Counted from the stretch's first letter, positions 50,930 to 61,044 are shown. The stretch is DNA of 64,000 nt from Anoxybacteroides tepidamans (GCF_014201465.1 NZ_JACHEP010000011.1:1-64000); one strand, 5' to 3'. Notes: generated by a model from the sequence alone, not told the origin. Made by a program: numbers and translations.

Positions 50930-52522
50930 ATGAATGTGCCGTTAGTATTGACTCATTTTTTAGATCGAGCCGTGTCGCTGTATGGCGAAAAAACAGGGGT
51001 TATTTGTGATGGAAATGAATTTACATATCGGCAGCTGAACGAAAGAGTGAACCAGCTGTCGCACGGGTTGCGGGAGTTAGGGGTACAGAAAGGCGATCGC
51101 GTTGCATATTTAGCGCCGAATACGCTTGAAATGCTAGAAGGTTTTTACGGCGTGTTCCAGCTTGGAGCGGTCATGGTTCCATTGAACATTCGCTTAAAGC
51201 CTGACGATTATTTGTTTATTTTGAACCATAGCGAAAGTAAAGTGTTGTTTGTCGACCAAGAACTATATCATTTAATTGTGCCGATTAAGGACAAGCTGGA
51301 AACAGTTGAGAAAATCATTGTTCATTATAAAGACGACGAAACAAATGAAACCGCTTACGATGAGTGGCTGGCTCAATTTCCAACTGCCTCGTTTCAGCGT
51401 CCAGATATCAATGAAAACGATGTGTGCAGCCTTCTTTACACAAGCGGGACAACAGGAAATCCAAAAGGAGTCATGTTGACGCATCGAAACAATTATATCC
51501 ATGCGTTAGTGACGATGCATCATCTTCGTGTTTCTGACCGTGACAACTATTTGCACGTATTGCCGATGTTCCACGTCAACGGATGGGGTTCGCCGTTTTA
51601 TTATACAGCGAACGGAGCGACGCATATTTGTTTGCGCAAGGCGGCGCCTGAGCTTATTTTTGACTACATTCAAAAATATAAGGTTAACGTTATGCATATG
51701 GCACCAACTGTGTTAAATTCGCTTTTGCAATATTACGAACAGCATGTGCCGACGATCGACCATTCTGTTCGTGTCGTCATTGCCGGTTCGGCGCCGCCGC
51801 CAGCGTTTGTGACGCGCGTCGAAAAAGAACTCGGATGGGAATTTATTCAAGTGTATGGCATGACTGAATCATCGCCGCTCAGCACTGTTTCAACGATTCG
51901 CTCTCATTTAAGCCATTTGCCGCTCAATGAACAATATCGCATGAAAGCAAAAGCGGGACATGCGATGATCGGCTGCGAAGTAAAAGTCGTGAATGAGCAT
52001 GGTGAAGAAGTGCCGCGTGACGGACAAACGATTGGAGAAGTAGTTGTCAGAAGCAACGGCGTCATGAAAGGATATTGGAAAAATCCAGAGGCGACGATGG
52101 AAACGATTCGAAACGGCTGGCTTCATACAGGAGATATGGCGACGGTTGATCAATATGGAAACATTGACATCGTCGATCGAAAAAAAGATATTATTATTAG
52201 TGGTGGTGAAAATATTTCTTCCATTGAAGTCGAAGGCGTTCTTTACGAACATCCAGCTGTATTAGAAGCAGCCGTCATTGCTGCTCCTCATGAAAAATGG
52301 GGAGAAACGCCGCATGCGTTTGTAGTGATTAGGCCAGGACATCACGTCACTGAAGAAGAGTTGATCGCATTTTCCCGCGAGAAATTAGCCCACTTCAAAG
52401 CGATTACAGGCGTGACATTTGTGAATGAACTTCCAAAAACGGCATCAGGGAAAATTCAAAAAGTGCATTTACGAAACGAATATTGGCAAACACATGGAAA
52501 AATAGGGCGATATGTTAATTAA
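50930..52522 (+). CDS. Long-chain acyl-CoA synthetase-like AMP-binding enzyme
   Basis: 530 residues, ANL superfamily. Motifs: [51 protein letters not shown] and the end PKTASGKIQKVHLR with the catalytic Lys. It differs clearly from LcfB at 22193 and resembles the medium/long-chain acid ligases near fatty-acid degradation genes. ATG 50930 follows GGGG at suitable spacing; ATG 50921 overlaps the G-run. A terminator follows at 52533. Substrate unknown. Confidence 0.88.
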   Translation: MNVPLVLTHFLDRAVSLYGEKTGVICDGNEFTYRQLNERVNQLSHGLRELGVQKGDRVAYLAPNTLEMLEGFYGVFQLGAVMVPLNIRLKPDDYLFILNHSESKVLFVDQELYHLIVPIKDKLETVEKIIVHYKDDETNETAYDEWLAQFPTASFQRPDINENDVCSLLYTSGTTGNPKGVMLTHRNNYIHALVTMHHLRVSDRDNYLHVLPMFHVNGWGSPFYYTANGATHICLRKAAPELIFDYIQKYKVNVMHMAPTVLNSLLQYYEQHVPTIDHSVRVVIAGSAPPPAFVTRVEKELGWEFIQVYGMTESSPLSTVSTIRSHLSHLPLNEQYRMKAKAGHAMIGCEVKVVNEHGEEVPRDGQTIGEVVVRSNGVMKGYWKNPEATMETIRNGWLHTGDMATVDQYGNIDIVDRKKDIIISGGENISSIEVEGVLYEHPAVLEAAVIAAPHEKWGETPHAFVVIRPGHHVTEEELIAFSREKLAHFKAITGVTFVNELPKTASGKIQKVHLRNEYWQTHGKIGRYVN

Positions 52523-52532
52523 ACATGAAAAT

Positions 52533-52564
52533 GAGGCATCCGCAACGATGCGGAGCCTTTTTTC
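52533..52564 (+). terminator. Terminator of the acyl-CoA synthetase gene
   Basis: AGGCaTCCGCA/TGCGGAgCCT followed by TTTTTT. Confidence 0.8.
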
Positions 52565-52580
52565 CTTTGCGAGGAGGGTT

Positions 52581-53717
52581 ATGTTGAGAATCAAGGAAAT
52601 TGATGTGATAAGAGGTTTTTCTATTTTAGGAATTTTTTTTGTGAATATGCTCGATTTTCATTCACCGATCATGTACATCGAGCTAGAAGAGTGGTGGCAA
52701 AGTCCGCTTGACCGCTGGACGGTTACGCTGATTGATGTGGCGGCACAAGCAAGCTTTTATCCGCTATTTGCGTTTTTATTTGGTTTTAGTATGGTCGTGT
52801 TTCGTGAACGAGCTATAGAAAAAGGATTGTCGTTTCCACACTTGTTCATTCGTCGAATGGTTGCCTTATTTGTGATCGGTTGTATTCACGCCTTCTTCAT
52901 CTGGCATGGAGATATTTTAATCACTTATGCGGCGATGGGAGGACTGTTGTTGCTTTTTCACCAAGCATCTTCACGCATGTGGCTAGCAGCATCAATCATT
53001 TGCTTTATTCCTTATTTCGTCATCAGTTTGCTATTAGGGTTTGCGGTTCTATCGGGGGAAGCCGAGACGTCTGCTCATTACGAGTCATTAGCGATGGAAG
53101 CGCTAAGGAATTACCGGGATGGGACGATCTCCGATATTTTTTGGCAGCGTTGGCGTGATTGGATATATGTGAACAATATCGAAGGATTTTTATTCATCGT
53201 GATGATGTTGTTAGCAATGGGATTATTTGGCGGTTATGTCGCGCAAAGTCGATCGCTTCTGTCGATCGCAACAATAAAAAGAACAGCCATCGTTTCTTTA
53301 TGGATCGGAATGCCGTTAAAACTATTGCCATATTTGTTTGGAAAGAACGTGTGGACCGAATACGTGCAAGATGTATTCGGTGGTCCGGCTCTCTCTATAT
53401 TTTATGCAGCGGTGATCTGGCTTGTTCTTCAAAAGAAACGATGGAAAATATTTGACTACTTTGCTTCTGTCGGCCGTATGTCGTTAACGAATTATTTATT
53501 TCAATCAGTACTTTGTACGTTTTTATTTTATAGCTATGGGTTCGGGCTGTATGGAAGCGTCCGCCCTTTTTATGGAGCGGTTGGGACGGTTGTGATTTAT
53601 GTCACACAAGCTATCATTAGCGAAAAATGGTTGAAGTCGTTTCATATGGGTCCTATTGAATGGATGTGGAGAACTGCTACGTATGGGAAACGACCGCTGC
53701 TTCGGCGTTCACCATAA
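52581..53717 (+). CDS. DUF418-family membrane protein (YeiB-like)
   Basis: 378 residues with about eight to ten membrane segments. The N-terminal signature RIKEIDVIRGFSILGIFFVN and the C-terminal DUF418 domain (GRMSLTNYLFQSVLCTFLF, ending PIEWMWRTATYG) place it in the YeiB/YxaH group. Function unknown; a transporter or acyltransferase-like role has been suggested for the group. GAGGAGGG precedes ATG 52581. The terminator at 52533 separates it from the ligase gene. Confidence 0.85.
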   Translation: MLRIKEIDVIRGFSILGIFFVNMLDFHSPIMYIELEEWWQSPLDRWTVTLIDVAAQASFYPLFAFLFGFSMVVFRERAIEKGLSFPHLFIRRMVALFVIGCIHAFFIWHGDILITYAAMGGLLLLFHQASSRMWLAASIICFIPYFVISLLLGFAVLSGEAETSAHYESLAMEALRNYRDGTISDIFWQRWRDWIYVNNIEGFLFIVMMLLAMGLFGGYVAQSRSLLSIATIKRTAIVSLWIGMPLKLLPYLFGKNVWTEYVQDVFGGPALSIFYAAVIWLVLQKKRWKIFDYFASVGRMSLTNYLFQSVLCTFLFYSYGFGLYGSVRPFYGAVGTVVIYVTQAIISEKWLKSFHMGPIEWMWRTATYGKRPLLRRSP

Positions 53718-53743
53718 AAAAAGTCCCTCAGCTACTTAGGGAC
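53715..53743 (-). terminator. Terminator of yisI
   Basis: On the minus strand GTCCCT/AGGGAC around a nine-base loop is followed by TTTTTTT; it overlaps the yisI stop codon region. Confidence 0.75.
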
Positions 53744-53917
53744 AAGTGACAGAGGATGTTCTTTATTCGAGAACATCGGTAATGTTTCTTTTACGTATTG
53801 ATTGATTAACATATCTAACTCTTGGCTGCATTGAAGCGTTTCTTTTGCCGTAAAACCATATGTTAAAGCTAATTTGATCATTTGTTGTCGCTTTTCTTCA
53901 ATCATCAATATGATCAT
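53732..53917 (-). CDS. yisI: Spo0E-like aspartyl-phosphate phosphatase
   Basis: 61 residues with the Spo0E-family motif SQELD in LQCSQELDMLINQY, preceded by a helical stretch IEEKRQQMIKLALTYGF. Such proteins dephosphorylate Spo0A-P and delay sporulation. B. subtilis yisI occupies the same place between gerP and yisK. No strong ribosome site is seen before ATG 53917; ATG 53905 (MIEEKRQQ) is an alternative start. Confidence 0.88.
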   Translation of the reverse strand: MIILMIEEKRQQMIKLALTYGFTAKETLQCSQELDMLINQYVKETLPMFSNKEHPLSLVPK

Positions 53918-54049
53918 CGTTTTTCACCAACGTTTTGTTATTATCCTTTCAATTGTTTGTACAACGACTGATTTAGTTATAACCATTATACATCGAATGG
54001 AAAAAAAGGAAAGAGATTCGTTAAAATAAGACATAATATTACATATTTC

Positions 54050-54074
54050 TACAAATTTTTTAGTAGGATTTGTA
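54050..54074. promoter_or_regulatory. Inverted repeat between yisI and yisK
   Basis: TACAAAT (54050-54056) and ATTTGTA (54068-54074) form a 7-bp inverted repeat in the divergent promoter region. It may be a regulator site; nothing identifies the protein. Confidence 0.3.
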
Positions 54075-54120
54075 AAGAAAAAAGAGAATAATCATAGAGA
54101 CGAACGAAAAAAGGAGGAGC

Positions 54121-55026
54121 ATGATGAAATTTGTCACAGCAGAGCGAAATGGAGAGTTATTTGTAGGTGTTATGAAAGAAAATGACGAAGTTGTTGATTT
54201 ACGATTAGCGGAACAAGCGATCGATCATTACGCAACGCTTCCTAAAACGCTTATCGAGTGCATAGCGCTAGGGGAGGCGTTTATAAACAAAGTAAGCGAG
54301 ATCGTTGCATGGACAAAGGAGCATCCTTCTGCACAATATGTGTATCCGTTAGAGAGCGTCCGTTTATTAGCACCGATTCCGCGTCCGTTGAAAAATATTT
54401 TTTGCGTCGGGAAAAACTATGTCGAACATGCGATTGAACTAGGAAGTGCGGACGATATTCCGAAATATCTAATGTTATTTTCGAAAGTACCGACAACTGT
54501 TGTTGGACATGAAGCAACGGTTTTGCGTCATGAGCATGTAACAAATGAACTAGACTACGAAGGAGAATTAGCGGTTGTCATCGGCAAAAAAGGAAAAGGA
54601 ATTAAAGAAGAGGAAGCGCTTGATTATGTGTTTGGTTATACGATTATTAACGACATCACTGCCCGCGATTTGCAACAGCGGCATCAACAGTTTTTGCTTG
54701 GAAAAAGCTTAGATACTTCTTGTCCAATGGGACCGTGGATTGTTCATAAGTCGCTCATCCCAGATCCAAACCGCTTACATATTGAAACGAAAGTGAATGG
54801 AGAAACGCGGCAAAAAGCGAATACCGAGCAATTTATTTTCCCAATTGAAACGATTATTTCGACGATTTCGCGAGGAATGACATTAGAGCCGGGCGATATC
54901 ATCGCAACAGGAACGCCGGCAGGAGTCGGAAAAGGAATGAAACCGCCACGCTTTTTGCAAACGGGCGATGTCGTCGAAATCACGATCGAAGGAATTGGCA
55001 CGCTCCGCAACGCGATTGGCGAGTAA
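54121..55026 (+). CDS. yisK: Fumarylacetoacetate hydrolase-family protein (YisK type)
   Basis: 301 residues of the FAH superfamily. Metal and substrate motifs: FCVGKNYVEHAIE, LDYEGELAVVIGKKGK (two acidic ligands), YTIINDITARDLQ, LGKSLDTSCPMGPWIV and the end IATGTPAGVGKG. YisK of B. subtilis acts on oxaloacetate or related 2-oxoacids. AAAGGAGGAGC precedes the ATG. Confidence 0.9.
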   Translation: MMKFVTAERNGELFVGVMKENDEVVDLRLAEQAIDHYATLPKTLIECIALGEAFINKVSEIVAWTKEHPSAQYVYPLESVRLLAPIPRPLKNIFCVGKNYVEHAIELGSADDIPKYLMLFSKVPTTVVGHEATVLRHEHVTNELDYEGELAVVIGKKGKGIKEEEALDYVFGYTIINDITARDLQQRHQQFLLGKSLDTSCPMGPWIVHKSLIPDPNRLHIETKVNGETRQKANTEQFIFPIETIISTISRGMTLEPGDIIATGTPAGVGKGMKPPRFLQTGDVVEITIEGIGTLRNAIGE

Positions 55027-55029
55027 AAG

Positions 55030-55062
55030 AAAAGGGCGCCCAATGTTGGGAGGCCCTTTTCT
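55030..55062 (+). terminator. Terminator between yisK and rocD
   Basis: AAAAGGGC/GCCCTTTT with an inner CCaatgttGG extension; A and T runs flank it, so it may serve both genes. Confidence 0.8.
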
Positions 55063-55063
55063 T

Positions 55064-56257
55064 TTATTCGTTAAATACTTTTTTCACTTTCTCAATTGCC
55101 CAGTCAAGTTGTTCTTTTGTAATGATGAGCGGAGGAGCAAAGCGGATGACAGTGTCGTGTGTTTCTTTGCATAACAAGCCTTCCTGTTGCAGTTTTTCGC
55201 AATAAGGGCGGGCTGGTCCTTGCAATTCGACACCGATGAATAACCCGCGGCCGCGTACTTCTTTAATATTTGGATGTTGAATTTCACGTAGTTTTTCTTG
55301 GAAATAATCACCTAATTCTAATGCACGTTCGGCTAGTTTTTCTTCGATAAGTACGTCAATGGCAGCAATCGAAACGGCACAAGCAAGTGGATTTCCGCCG
55401 AACGTAGAGCCATGTGAACCTGGATTAAAGACGCCAAGAATGTCACGGTTTGCTGCGACGCAAGAGATCGGAAATACGCCACCACCTAACGCTTTACCGA
55501 GAATGTACATGTCCGGAACGACTTCTTCCCAATCGCACGCAAACATTTTTCCCGAACGGCCTAAACCGGATTGAATTTCATCAGCAATGTATAGAACATT
55601 GTTTTCTTTGCACACTTCGTACGCAGCTTTTAAAAACCCCTTTGGAGGAATGTTAATGCCTGCTTCTCCTTGAATCGGTTCGAAAATAAAGGCCGCTGTA
55701 TTTGCTGTAATCGCTTTTTTTAATGCTTCGACATCGCCAAACGGAATGACTTTAATGCCTGGAAGCATCGGACCGAAGCCGCGTTTATATTCAGGATTGG
55801 AAGACATTGATACCGCTGTCATCGTCCGGCCGTGGAAGTTGTCTTCACATACGATAATTTCCGCTTGATCAGCAGGTACTCCTTTTACATCATAGGCCCA
55901 GCGTCGTGCAGCTTTTACTGCTGTTTCGACTGCTTCAGCGCCAGTGTTCATCGGCAAAATCATCTCTTTGCCTGTTAATTTTGCCACTTTTTCATACCAA
56001 GACCCCAATTGATCGTTGTGGAACGCCCGGGATGTTAATGTGATGCGATCCGCTTGTTTTTTTAACGCTTGAATAATTTTCGGATGACGATGGCCTTGAT
56101 TGACAGCAGAATAAGCGCTTAACATATCCATATAACGATTCCCTTCAGGATCTTCTACCCATACACCTTCACCTTTTGCAAGAACAACTGGAAGTGGGTG
56201 ATAATTGTTAGCTCCGTACTGTTCAGTTAAATGAATAATTTCCGTCGTCTTACTCAT
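55064..56257 (-). CDS. rocD: Ornithine aminotransferase
   Basis: 397 residues, class III PLP aminotransferase. The substrate-binding N-terminal [17 protein letters not shown], the phosphate-binding [10 protein letters not shown], the Asp in [13 protein letters not shown] and the PLP Lys in [13 protein letters not shown] are all present. It converts ornithine and 2-oxoglutarate to glutamate semialdehyde and glutamate in arginine breakdown. TAGGAGGAACG precedes the ATG. Other roc genes are not next to it. Confidence 0.95.
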   Translation of the reverse strand: MSKTTEIIHLTEQYGANNYHPLPVVLAKGEGVWVEDPEGNRYMDMLSAYSAVNQGHRHPKIIQALKKQADRITLTSRAFHNDQLGSWYEKVAKLTGKEMILPMNTGAEAVETAVKAARRWAYDVKGVPADQAEIIVCEDNFHGRTMTAVSMSSNPEYKRGFGPMLPGIKVIPFGDVEALKKAITANTAAFIFEPIQGEAGINIPPKGFLKAAYEVCKENNVLYIADEIQSGLGRSGKMFACDWEEVVPDMYILGKALGGGVFPISCVAANRDILGVFNPGSHGSTFGGNPLACAVSIAAIDVLIEEKLAERALELGDYFQEKLREIQHPNIKEVRGRGLFIGVELQGPARPYCEKLQQEGLLCKETHDTVIRFAPPLIITKEQLDWAIEKVKKVFNE

Positions 56258-56340
56258 GCACGTTCCTCCTACTTACAATATTTTATACATTACTTCATAA
56301 CATTATATCAAAAAGATTGTTAGGTTGTTAGAGAGGTATA

Positions 56341-56578
56341 GAAGGTTTAACTTATGGCTAACGAAAAAGCAGACTTCCTATTTTTCGACTTTTTTCGACT
56401 GTCGGAGGCAAGTCTGTGACTTGCCTTCGCGTGACAGAGGACCGAACAACCGACCGCTTCAAAGACAAATGCATTTGTCTGGAAGCGGTGCTGTTCGGTC
56501 ACCCGACAGTCGAAAAATACCGATTACTTCAATCAAAAGATGAAAACGTTAAAGTTCCAAATTGCATCTATATATTTC
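56341..56578 (+). repeat. Three-armed structured repeat element, copy C
   Basis: Direct repeat of copy B. The core at 56391-56517 has a 15-bp perfect outer stem (TTTTTCGACTGTCGG with CCGACAGTCGAAAAA). Arm one, AGGCAAGTC/GACTTGCCT, is better paired than in copy B. Arm two has lost its left half: the GTCACGCC present in B is missing, consistent with deletion between short TTCG repeats. The long arm keeps GACCGAACA/TGTTCGGTC and ACCGCTTC/GAAGCGGT with an apical AGACAAATGCATTTGTCT. The sequence ttttcgact is duplicated at the left foot. It fills most of the gap between rocD and yisL. Confidence 0.9.
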
Positions 56579-56637
56579 GTTTTTTTAATAAAACGTGTTA
56601 TGATGGGAGTAAACGTATTGGAAAGGAGAATAAAACA

Positions 56638-56994
56638 ATGACGCATGCGCATATTACAACGTGGGTCATCGCTTTCATTTTATTTTTTGTGGCGCTTTCT
56701 TTGCAAAACGCGGGCTCGCCAAAAGTGAAAATGGTGCATATGGTGTTGCGCCTTTTCTATCTTTTGATCATCGCTACCGGAGCTGTTTTATTATATATGC
56801 TCGCGTCCATTCCGCCGCTATACATCGTAAAAGCCGTCATGGGGCTATGGGTGATTGGAGCGATGGAGATGGTGCTGATTCGCGCGAAAAAAGGGAAAAA
56901 TACGCAAATGGCTTGGATTCAACTAGCGATTGTGTTTATTATCGTTTTATATTTAGGATTAAAGTTGCCGCTAGGATTTCATATTTTTTCGTAA
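56638..56994 (+). CDS. yisL: UPF0344 membrane protein YisL
   Basis: 118 residues with four membrane segments (TTWVIAFILFFVALSL; VLRLFYLLIIATGAVLLYML; YIVKAVMGLWVIGAMEMVLI; IQLAIVFIIVLYLGLKL). Matches YisL of B. subtilis in length and place. GAAAGGAG precedes ATG 56638; the longer frame upstream runs through repeat copy C and is rejected. Function unknown. Confidence 0.9.
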   Translation: MTHAHITTWVIAFILFFVALSLQNAGSPKVKMVHMVLRLFYLLIIATGAVLLYMLASIPPLYIVKAVMGLWVIGAMEMVLIRAKKGKNTQMAWIQLAIVFIIVLYLGLKLPLGFHIFS

Positions 56995-57025
56995 AACGAC
57001 AATCTCATACGAGGTTGTCGTTTTA
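56993..57025 (+). terminator. Bidirectional terminator between yisL and yisN
   Basis: AAAACGACAA/TTGTCGTTTT with an 11-base loop. Confidence 0.82.
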
Positions 57026-57571
57026 CCCGATTTGTGTGCAAATAAACCGATTTCCTGTATTAAAAGTCATTTCAAAGCGGTCTTTATGCGTTGCCCCCCG
57101 TTCATAATAATGTTGGACGTTACCGATCAATTCCGTATTATCATAAATGATAAAGTTCATTCCTAAATGTTTGGAAAACAAAAGACCATTGTAACAATAA
57201 AGGCAGTCATATAATGAAAAATGAAGATCATTGAGCCATTCAACAAAATGGAAAAATGTTTTCTCGGGGAGAGCTTCTAACCACTGACAGTACGCATACG
57301 GCAACGGTTTGCGAAAACGGACGATTTCACCGCCATGCAGCGAAAGGGTTGTCGCACCTAAATGGATCATTCCGTTTTCTTGCCATTTGCCGCGAATCCA
57401 TTCGCCGAAGCGGAAAATTTCGATTTCTCCCTCTGTCATTTCTTCAATGAGCGCCGCTTCTTCGTTTTCCTCGTCAAAAAAAATCCATTCGTCATTCACA
57501 CATTCGATTTCCCCCTGTATATGAGCACGTTTTTGTTCAGGGATATACGCAAGACGCTGTTCAAAATTCAT
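57023..57571 (-). CDS. yisN: DUF2777-family protein YisN
   Basis: 182 residues, soluble and acidic. It opens MNFEQRLAYIPEQKRAHIQG and ends FNTGNRFICTQIG. Similar place and type to B. subtilis YisN (DUF2777). AAAGGAG lies nine bases before ATG 57571. Function unknown; it lies divergent from asnO. Confidence 0.8.
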   Translation of the reverse strand: MNFEQRLAYIPEQKRAHIQGEIECVNDEWIFFDEENEEAALIEEMTEGEIEIFRFGEWIRGKWQENGMIHLGATTLSLHGGEIVRFRKPLPYAYCQWLEALPEKTFFHFVEWLNDLHFSLYDCLYCYNGLLFSKHLGMNFIIYDNTELIGNVQHYYERGATHKDRFEMTFNTGNRFICTQIG

Positions 57572-57815
57572 ATTTCTCATCTCCTTTCTCTTTTCTCGTT
57601 TTCGCCGATTTTTCCTCTCTTTATTCACCCATATCGGACAATTCATCGAAATACCTGCACTTGCATACAATGAGAGAGGCTGAGGCAACTTGCCTAACCG
57701 CAATAGGCAAATGTTCTTTTCGCAGGAAAAGGAAAGGCGCCTGATGTTGCGTTGCTGCATATTATATGGGAAAGTGACATGTTTTTACGTTGATGAACAG
57801 AAAGGATTGATTCAT

Positions 57816-59663
57816 ATGTGTGGGATCACCGGTTGGGTGGATTTCCGACGAGAGATGCGAACAGAACGAAAAACGATCGAAAAAATGACCGAAACGTTAG
57901 CGAAGCGCGGTCCGGATGATACAAACCATTGGTTGGCTGAACATGTGGCGTTTGGACATAAACGGCTTGTCGTTGTCGATCCGGCAGGCGGCATCCAGCC
58001 GATGACAAGACAGAAAAACGGTCACACTTACACGATTTGTTACAATGGAGAGTTATACAATACCGAGGATCTCCGCGAAGAATTAGTGAAAAGAGGCTAT
58101 ACGTTTCAAGGGCATTCCGATACGGAAGTGTTATTAACGTCTTATATCGAATGGCAGGAACAATGCGTGGAATATTTAAATGGAATTTTTGCGTTTGCGA
58201 TTTGGGACGAAAAGCGTGAACAATTGTTTTTAGCGCGGGACCGTTTAGGGGTTAAGCCGCTTTTTTATCGTCATGTTGGAAGCAGCCTATTGTTCGGCTC
58301 TGAAATAAAAGCGATTTTAGCCCACCCGGATGTCAAAACAGAATTGGACCGGGAAGGATTAGCGGAAGTATTCGGATTAGGGCCTTCGCGGACTCCTGGA
58401 CACGGCGTGTTTTGCCATATCAACGAATTGCGCCCAGCTCATGTGCTCATATACTCACGAGAGCGATTTAAAATATGGCGTTATTGGAACGTCAAAAGCG
58501 ATGTTCACCGCGATTCGCTTGAAGAAACAGTCGCAAACGTCCGTTTTCTTCTTACAGATGCCGTCACAAGGCAGCTCGTTTCTGATGTGCCTGTTTGCAC
58601 CTTTTTGTCTGGCGGCGTGGACTCAAGTGCGATTACCGCAATCGCAGCGACCATCTTTGAAAAAGAAGGAAAAGGTCCGCTTCATACGTATTCGATTGAC
58701 TATGAAGGGAATGACCAATATTTCAAGGCGAACGATTTCCAACCAAATGCGGACGGCCCGTGGATTGAAAAAATGGCGAAAACGTTCGGAACAGTTCATC
58801 ATCGTTGTGTGATCTCCCAGCACGACTTAGCCGCTTATTTAGCGGAAGCGGTTATCGTTCGCGATTTACCAGGGATGGCGGATATTGATTCGTCGCTGCT
58901 TTGGTTTTGCCGGGAAATTAAAAAGCATTTCGTTGTCAGTTTATCTGGAGAATGTGCGGATGAAATTTTTGGCGGGTATCCGTGGTTTCATCGCCCGGAT
59001 GATTTGATGCGGAACGGTTTTCCGTGGATGAGGTCAACGGAGGCGCGCATCGGGTTGCTAAAGGAAAAATGGCAGCGGCGATTACGGTTAGATGAGTATG
59101 TACAAACACGCTTTGAAGAAACGTTAGCAGAAGTTCCAAGATTAGAAGGAGAAAGTGCTGCCGAAGCAAAGCGGAGAGAACTGTTTTATTTAAATATGAT
59201 TTGGTTTATGACAACGCTTTTGGATCGGAAAGATCGAATGAGCATGGGAGCAAGCTTGGAAGTACGCGTACCGTTTGCGGACCATCGCCTAGTTGAATAC
59301 GTGTGGAACATTCCGTGGGAGATGAAAATGTACGGAAAGCGCGAGAAAGGAATATTGCGCCGAGCGCTTGAAGGTATTTTGCCGGAAGATGTGCTATATC
59401 GGAAAAAAAGCCCATATCCGAAAACGCACCACCCTTTGTATACCGAACTCGTGAAAAAAAGATTAGCAGAAATATTGAGCGACCGCTCATCAGTGTTGTA
59501 TGAATTTTTTGAAACGGAAAAGTTAAAAAAAATGATCGAAACGGGAGGAACATCATTTCAAGCACCATGGTTTGGCCAGTTAATGACAGGCCCGCAGCTG
59601 TTGGCGTATTTATGCCAAGTTCACGAATGGTTTGAACATTACGGAATTCACATTAAAGAATAA
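57816..59663 (+). CDS. asnO: Asparagine synthetase, glutamine-hydrolysing (AsnO type)
   Basis: 615 residues. The amidotransferase nucleophile is Cys2 (MCGITGW), followed by glutaminase motifs RGPDD and GHSDTEVLL. The synthetase domain has the PP-loop FLSGGVDSSAI and the end motif RKDRMSMGASLEVRVPFADH. Makes asparagine from aspartate, glutamine and ATP. B. subtilis asnO (yisO) lies at this place and is used in sporulation. AAAGGATTG precedes ATG 57816, which must be the start because Cys must be residue 2. Confidence 0.95.
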   Translation: MCGITGWVDFRREMRTERKTIEKMTETLAKRGPDDTNHWLAEHVAFGHKRLVVVDPAGGIQPMTRQKNGHTYTICYNGELYNTEDLREELVKRGYTFQGHSDTEVLLTSYIEWQEQCVEYLNGIFAFAIWDEKREQLFLARDRLGVKPLFYRHVGSSLLFGSEIKAILAHPDVKTELDREGLAEVFGLGPSRTPGHGVFCHINELRPAHVLIYSRERFKIWRYWNVKSDVHRDSLEETVANVRFLLTDAVTRQLVSDVPVCTFLSGGVDSSAITAIAATIFEKEGKGPLHTYSIDYEGNDQYFKANDFQPNADGPWIEKMAKTFGTVHHRCVISQHDLAAYLAEAVIVRDLPGMADIDSSLLWFCREIKKHFVVSLSGECADEIFGGYPWFHRPDDLMRNGFPWMRSTEARIGLLKEKWQRRLRLDEYVQTRFEETLAEVPRLEGESAAEAKRRELFYLNMIWFMTTLLDRKDRMSMGASLEVRVPFADHRLVEYVWNIPWEMKMYGKREKGILRRALEGILPEDVLYRKKSPYPKTHHPLYTELVKKRLAEILSDRSSVLYEFFETEKLKKMIETGGTSFQAPWFGQLMTGPQLLAYLCQVHEWFEHYGIHIKE

Positions 59664-59694
59664 AGGAGAAGCAAATGCAGCTTCTCCTTTTTTA
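59662..59694 (+). terminator. Terminator between asnO and the MATE gene
   Basis: AAAGGAGAAGC/GCTTCTCCTTT with a six- to seven-base loop and T-run. Confidence 0.85.
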
Positions 59695-61044
59695 TGCAGT
59701 TCCAATGTTTTGGTGCACGAACGATTTGTTTTGCCATACTCTAGAGCGCCAGCGCCATAGCATCAGCAACCCGCGCAGCCATTCATCGGCGATGAAGGAA
59801 ATCCATATTCCTACGAGCCCTAAACCGAAATAAATGCCGAGAACATATGAAATAGTTACACTCACCCCCCACATCGATAAAATCCCCATATAGACAGGAA
59901 ATTTGACATCTCCTGCGGCTCGGAGCGAGTTAATAATAACAAGGTTGAATGAGCGTCCTGGCTCTAAAATGACCGTTAACAATAAAAGCGTTTTGCTCGT
60001 TTCAATAATTTGTTTGTTCGTTGTAAAAATTGAAAGAAGAGAATCAGAGAATGCGAAGCAAATCGATGCCATCGCAATGGAAATGATGATGGCGCTGCGC
60101 AAACTTTTTAAACATCGTTCGTACGCGTCTTCATATTGCTCAGCGCCAACAAAATGACCGACGAGAATTTGTGTTCCTTGGCTGATCGCAATTCCGAACA
60201 ACCAGACGAACATCATAATATTTTGTGTATATACTCTCGTTGTTAATGCTTCCGTGCCGATCCATGTAATAAAGTACGTAATAAGCATCTGGGCCGTATT
60301 ATATGCTAAATGTTCTCCGGCAGAAGGGATGCCGATTTTCAACAAGTTGCGAACGTGATGCAGCGGCAACGAAACAAGCCGCGATGGGGAAAACGACAGA
60401 TTCGTCCGTTTTACTAAAAGAACGAAAATGACAATAAGTCCGATCACCCGGCTGACTGTTGTCGAAATCGCCACTCCTTGGACGCCTAAAACCGGGATTC
60501 CGAACGGACCGAAAATAAAAAGATAGTTTCCAATGACGTTAAGAATGTTCATGCCAATTGTAATGTACATCGTATCGCGAGTATACCCGTAGCTTTTTAA
60601 AATGGCCCCAATCGTCATAATGAGCGCTTGCACAAATAAAAAGCCGCCGACGATTCCTAAATAAGAGTATGCTTCATGCAATAATTCAGCAGGCAATTTC
60701 ATGACATATAATAGTTGTTTTCCAAACAGCAAAAGTATTAGGCTTAATAAAAGGCTGAATAAAAAATTGGCACTAATCGATACAAGAGATACTTCGGCCG
60801 TGCTCTTTTCGTCTTTTGCCCCTACATATTGAGCCACTAAAATGGATGTTCCCATTGCGATGAATTCGAACATAACGATGACGAGGAAAACGATTTGATT
60901 CGCTACGCCGACAGCGGCAACCGAATCATCAGAATATTGGCTAAGCATCAGTGTATCGGCATTTCCCATGAGCATATACAAAAGTGTTTCGATAAAGATC
61001 GGCCATGTTAACACAAATAAAGATAGCTTTCTTTCTTTTTTCAA
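59692..61044 (-). CDS. yisQ: MATE-family multidrug efflux transporter (YisQ type)
   Basis: About 450 residues with 12 membrane segments arranged in two halves; GNADTLMLSQYSDDSVAAVG near the start and GDVKFPVYMGILSMWGVSV in the second half are MATE features. It exports cationic compounds by Na+ or H+ exchange. AAGGGGG precedes paired TTG codons; I use the second (61044), giving MKKERKLSLFVL. It is divergent from an AraC-type regulator, as yisQ and yisR are in B. subtilis. Confidence 0.88.
   Translation of the reverse strand: MKKERKLSLFVLTWPIFIETLLYMLMGNADTLMLSQYSDDSVAAVGVANQIVFLVIVMFEFIAMGTSILVAQYVGAKDEKSTAEVSLVSISANFLFSLLLSLILLLFGKQLLYVMKLPAELLHEAYSYLGIVGGFLFVQALIMTIGAILKSYGYTRDTMYITIGMNILNVIGNYLFIFGPFGIPVLGVQGVAISTTVSRVIGLIVIFVLLVKRTNLSFSPSRLVSLPLHHVRNLLKIGIPSAGEHLAYNTAQMLITYFITWIGTEALTTRVYTQNIMMFVWLFGIAISQGTQILVGHFVGAEQYEDAYERCLKSLRSAIIISIAMASICFAFSDSLLSIFTTNKQIIETSKTLLLLTVILEPGRSFNLVIINSLRAAGDVKFPVYMGILSMWGVSVTISYVLGIYFGLGLVGIWISFIADEWLRGLLMLWRWRSRVWQNKSFVHQNIGTA

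Noticed and set aside
56325-56543. 72-codon open frame through repeat copy C
   Set aside because: No ribosome site, and the frame is made of repeat arms; the homologous frame in copy B differs in start and end.
57690-57815. 42-codon N-terminal extension of AsnO
   Set aside because: The glutaminase nucleophile must be Cys at position 2, so MCGITGW at 57816 is the start.
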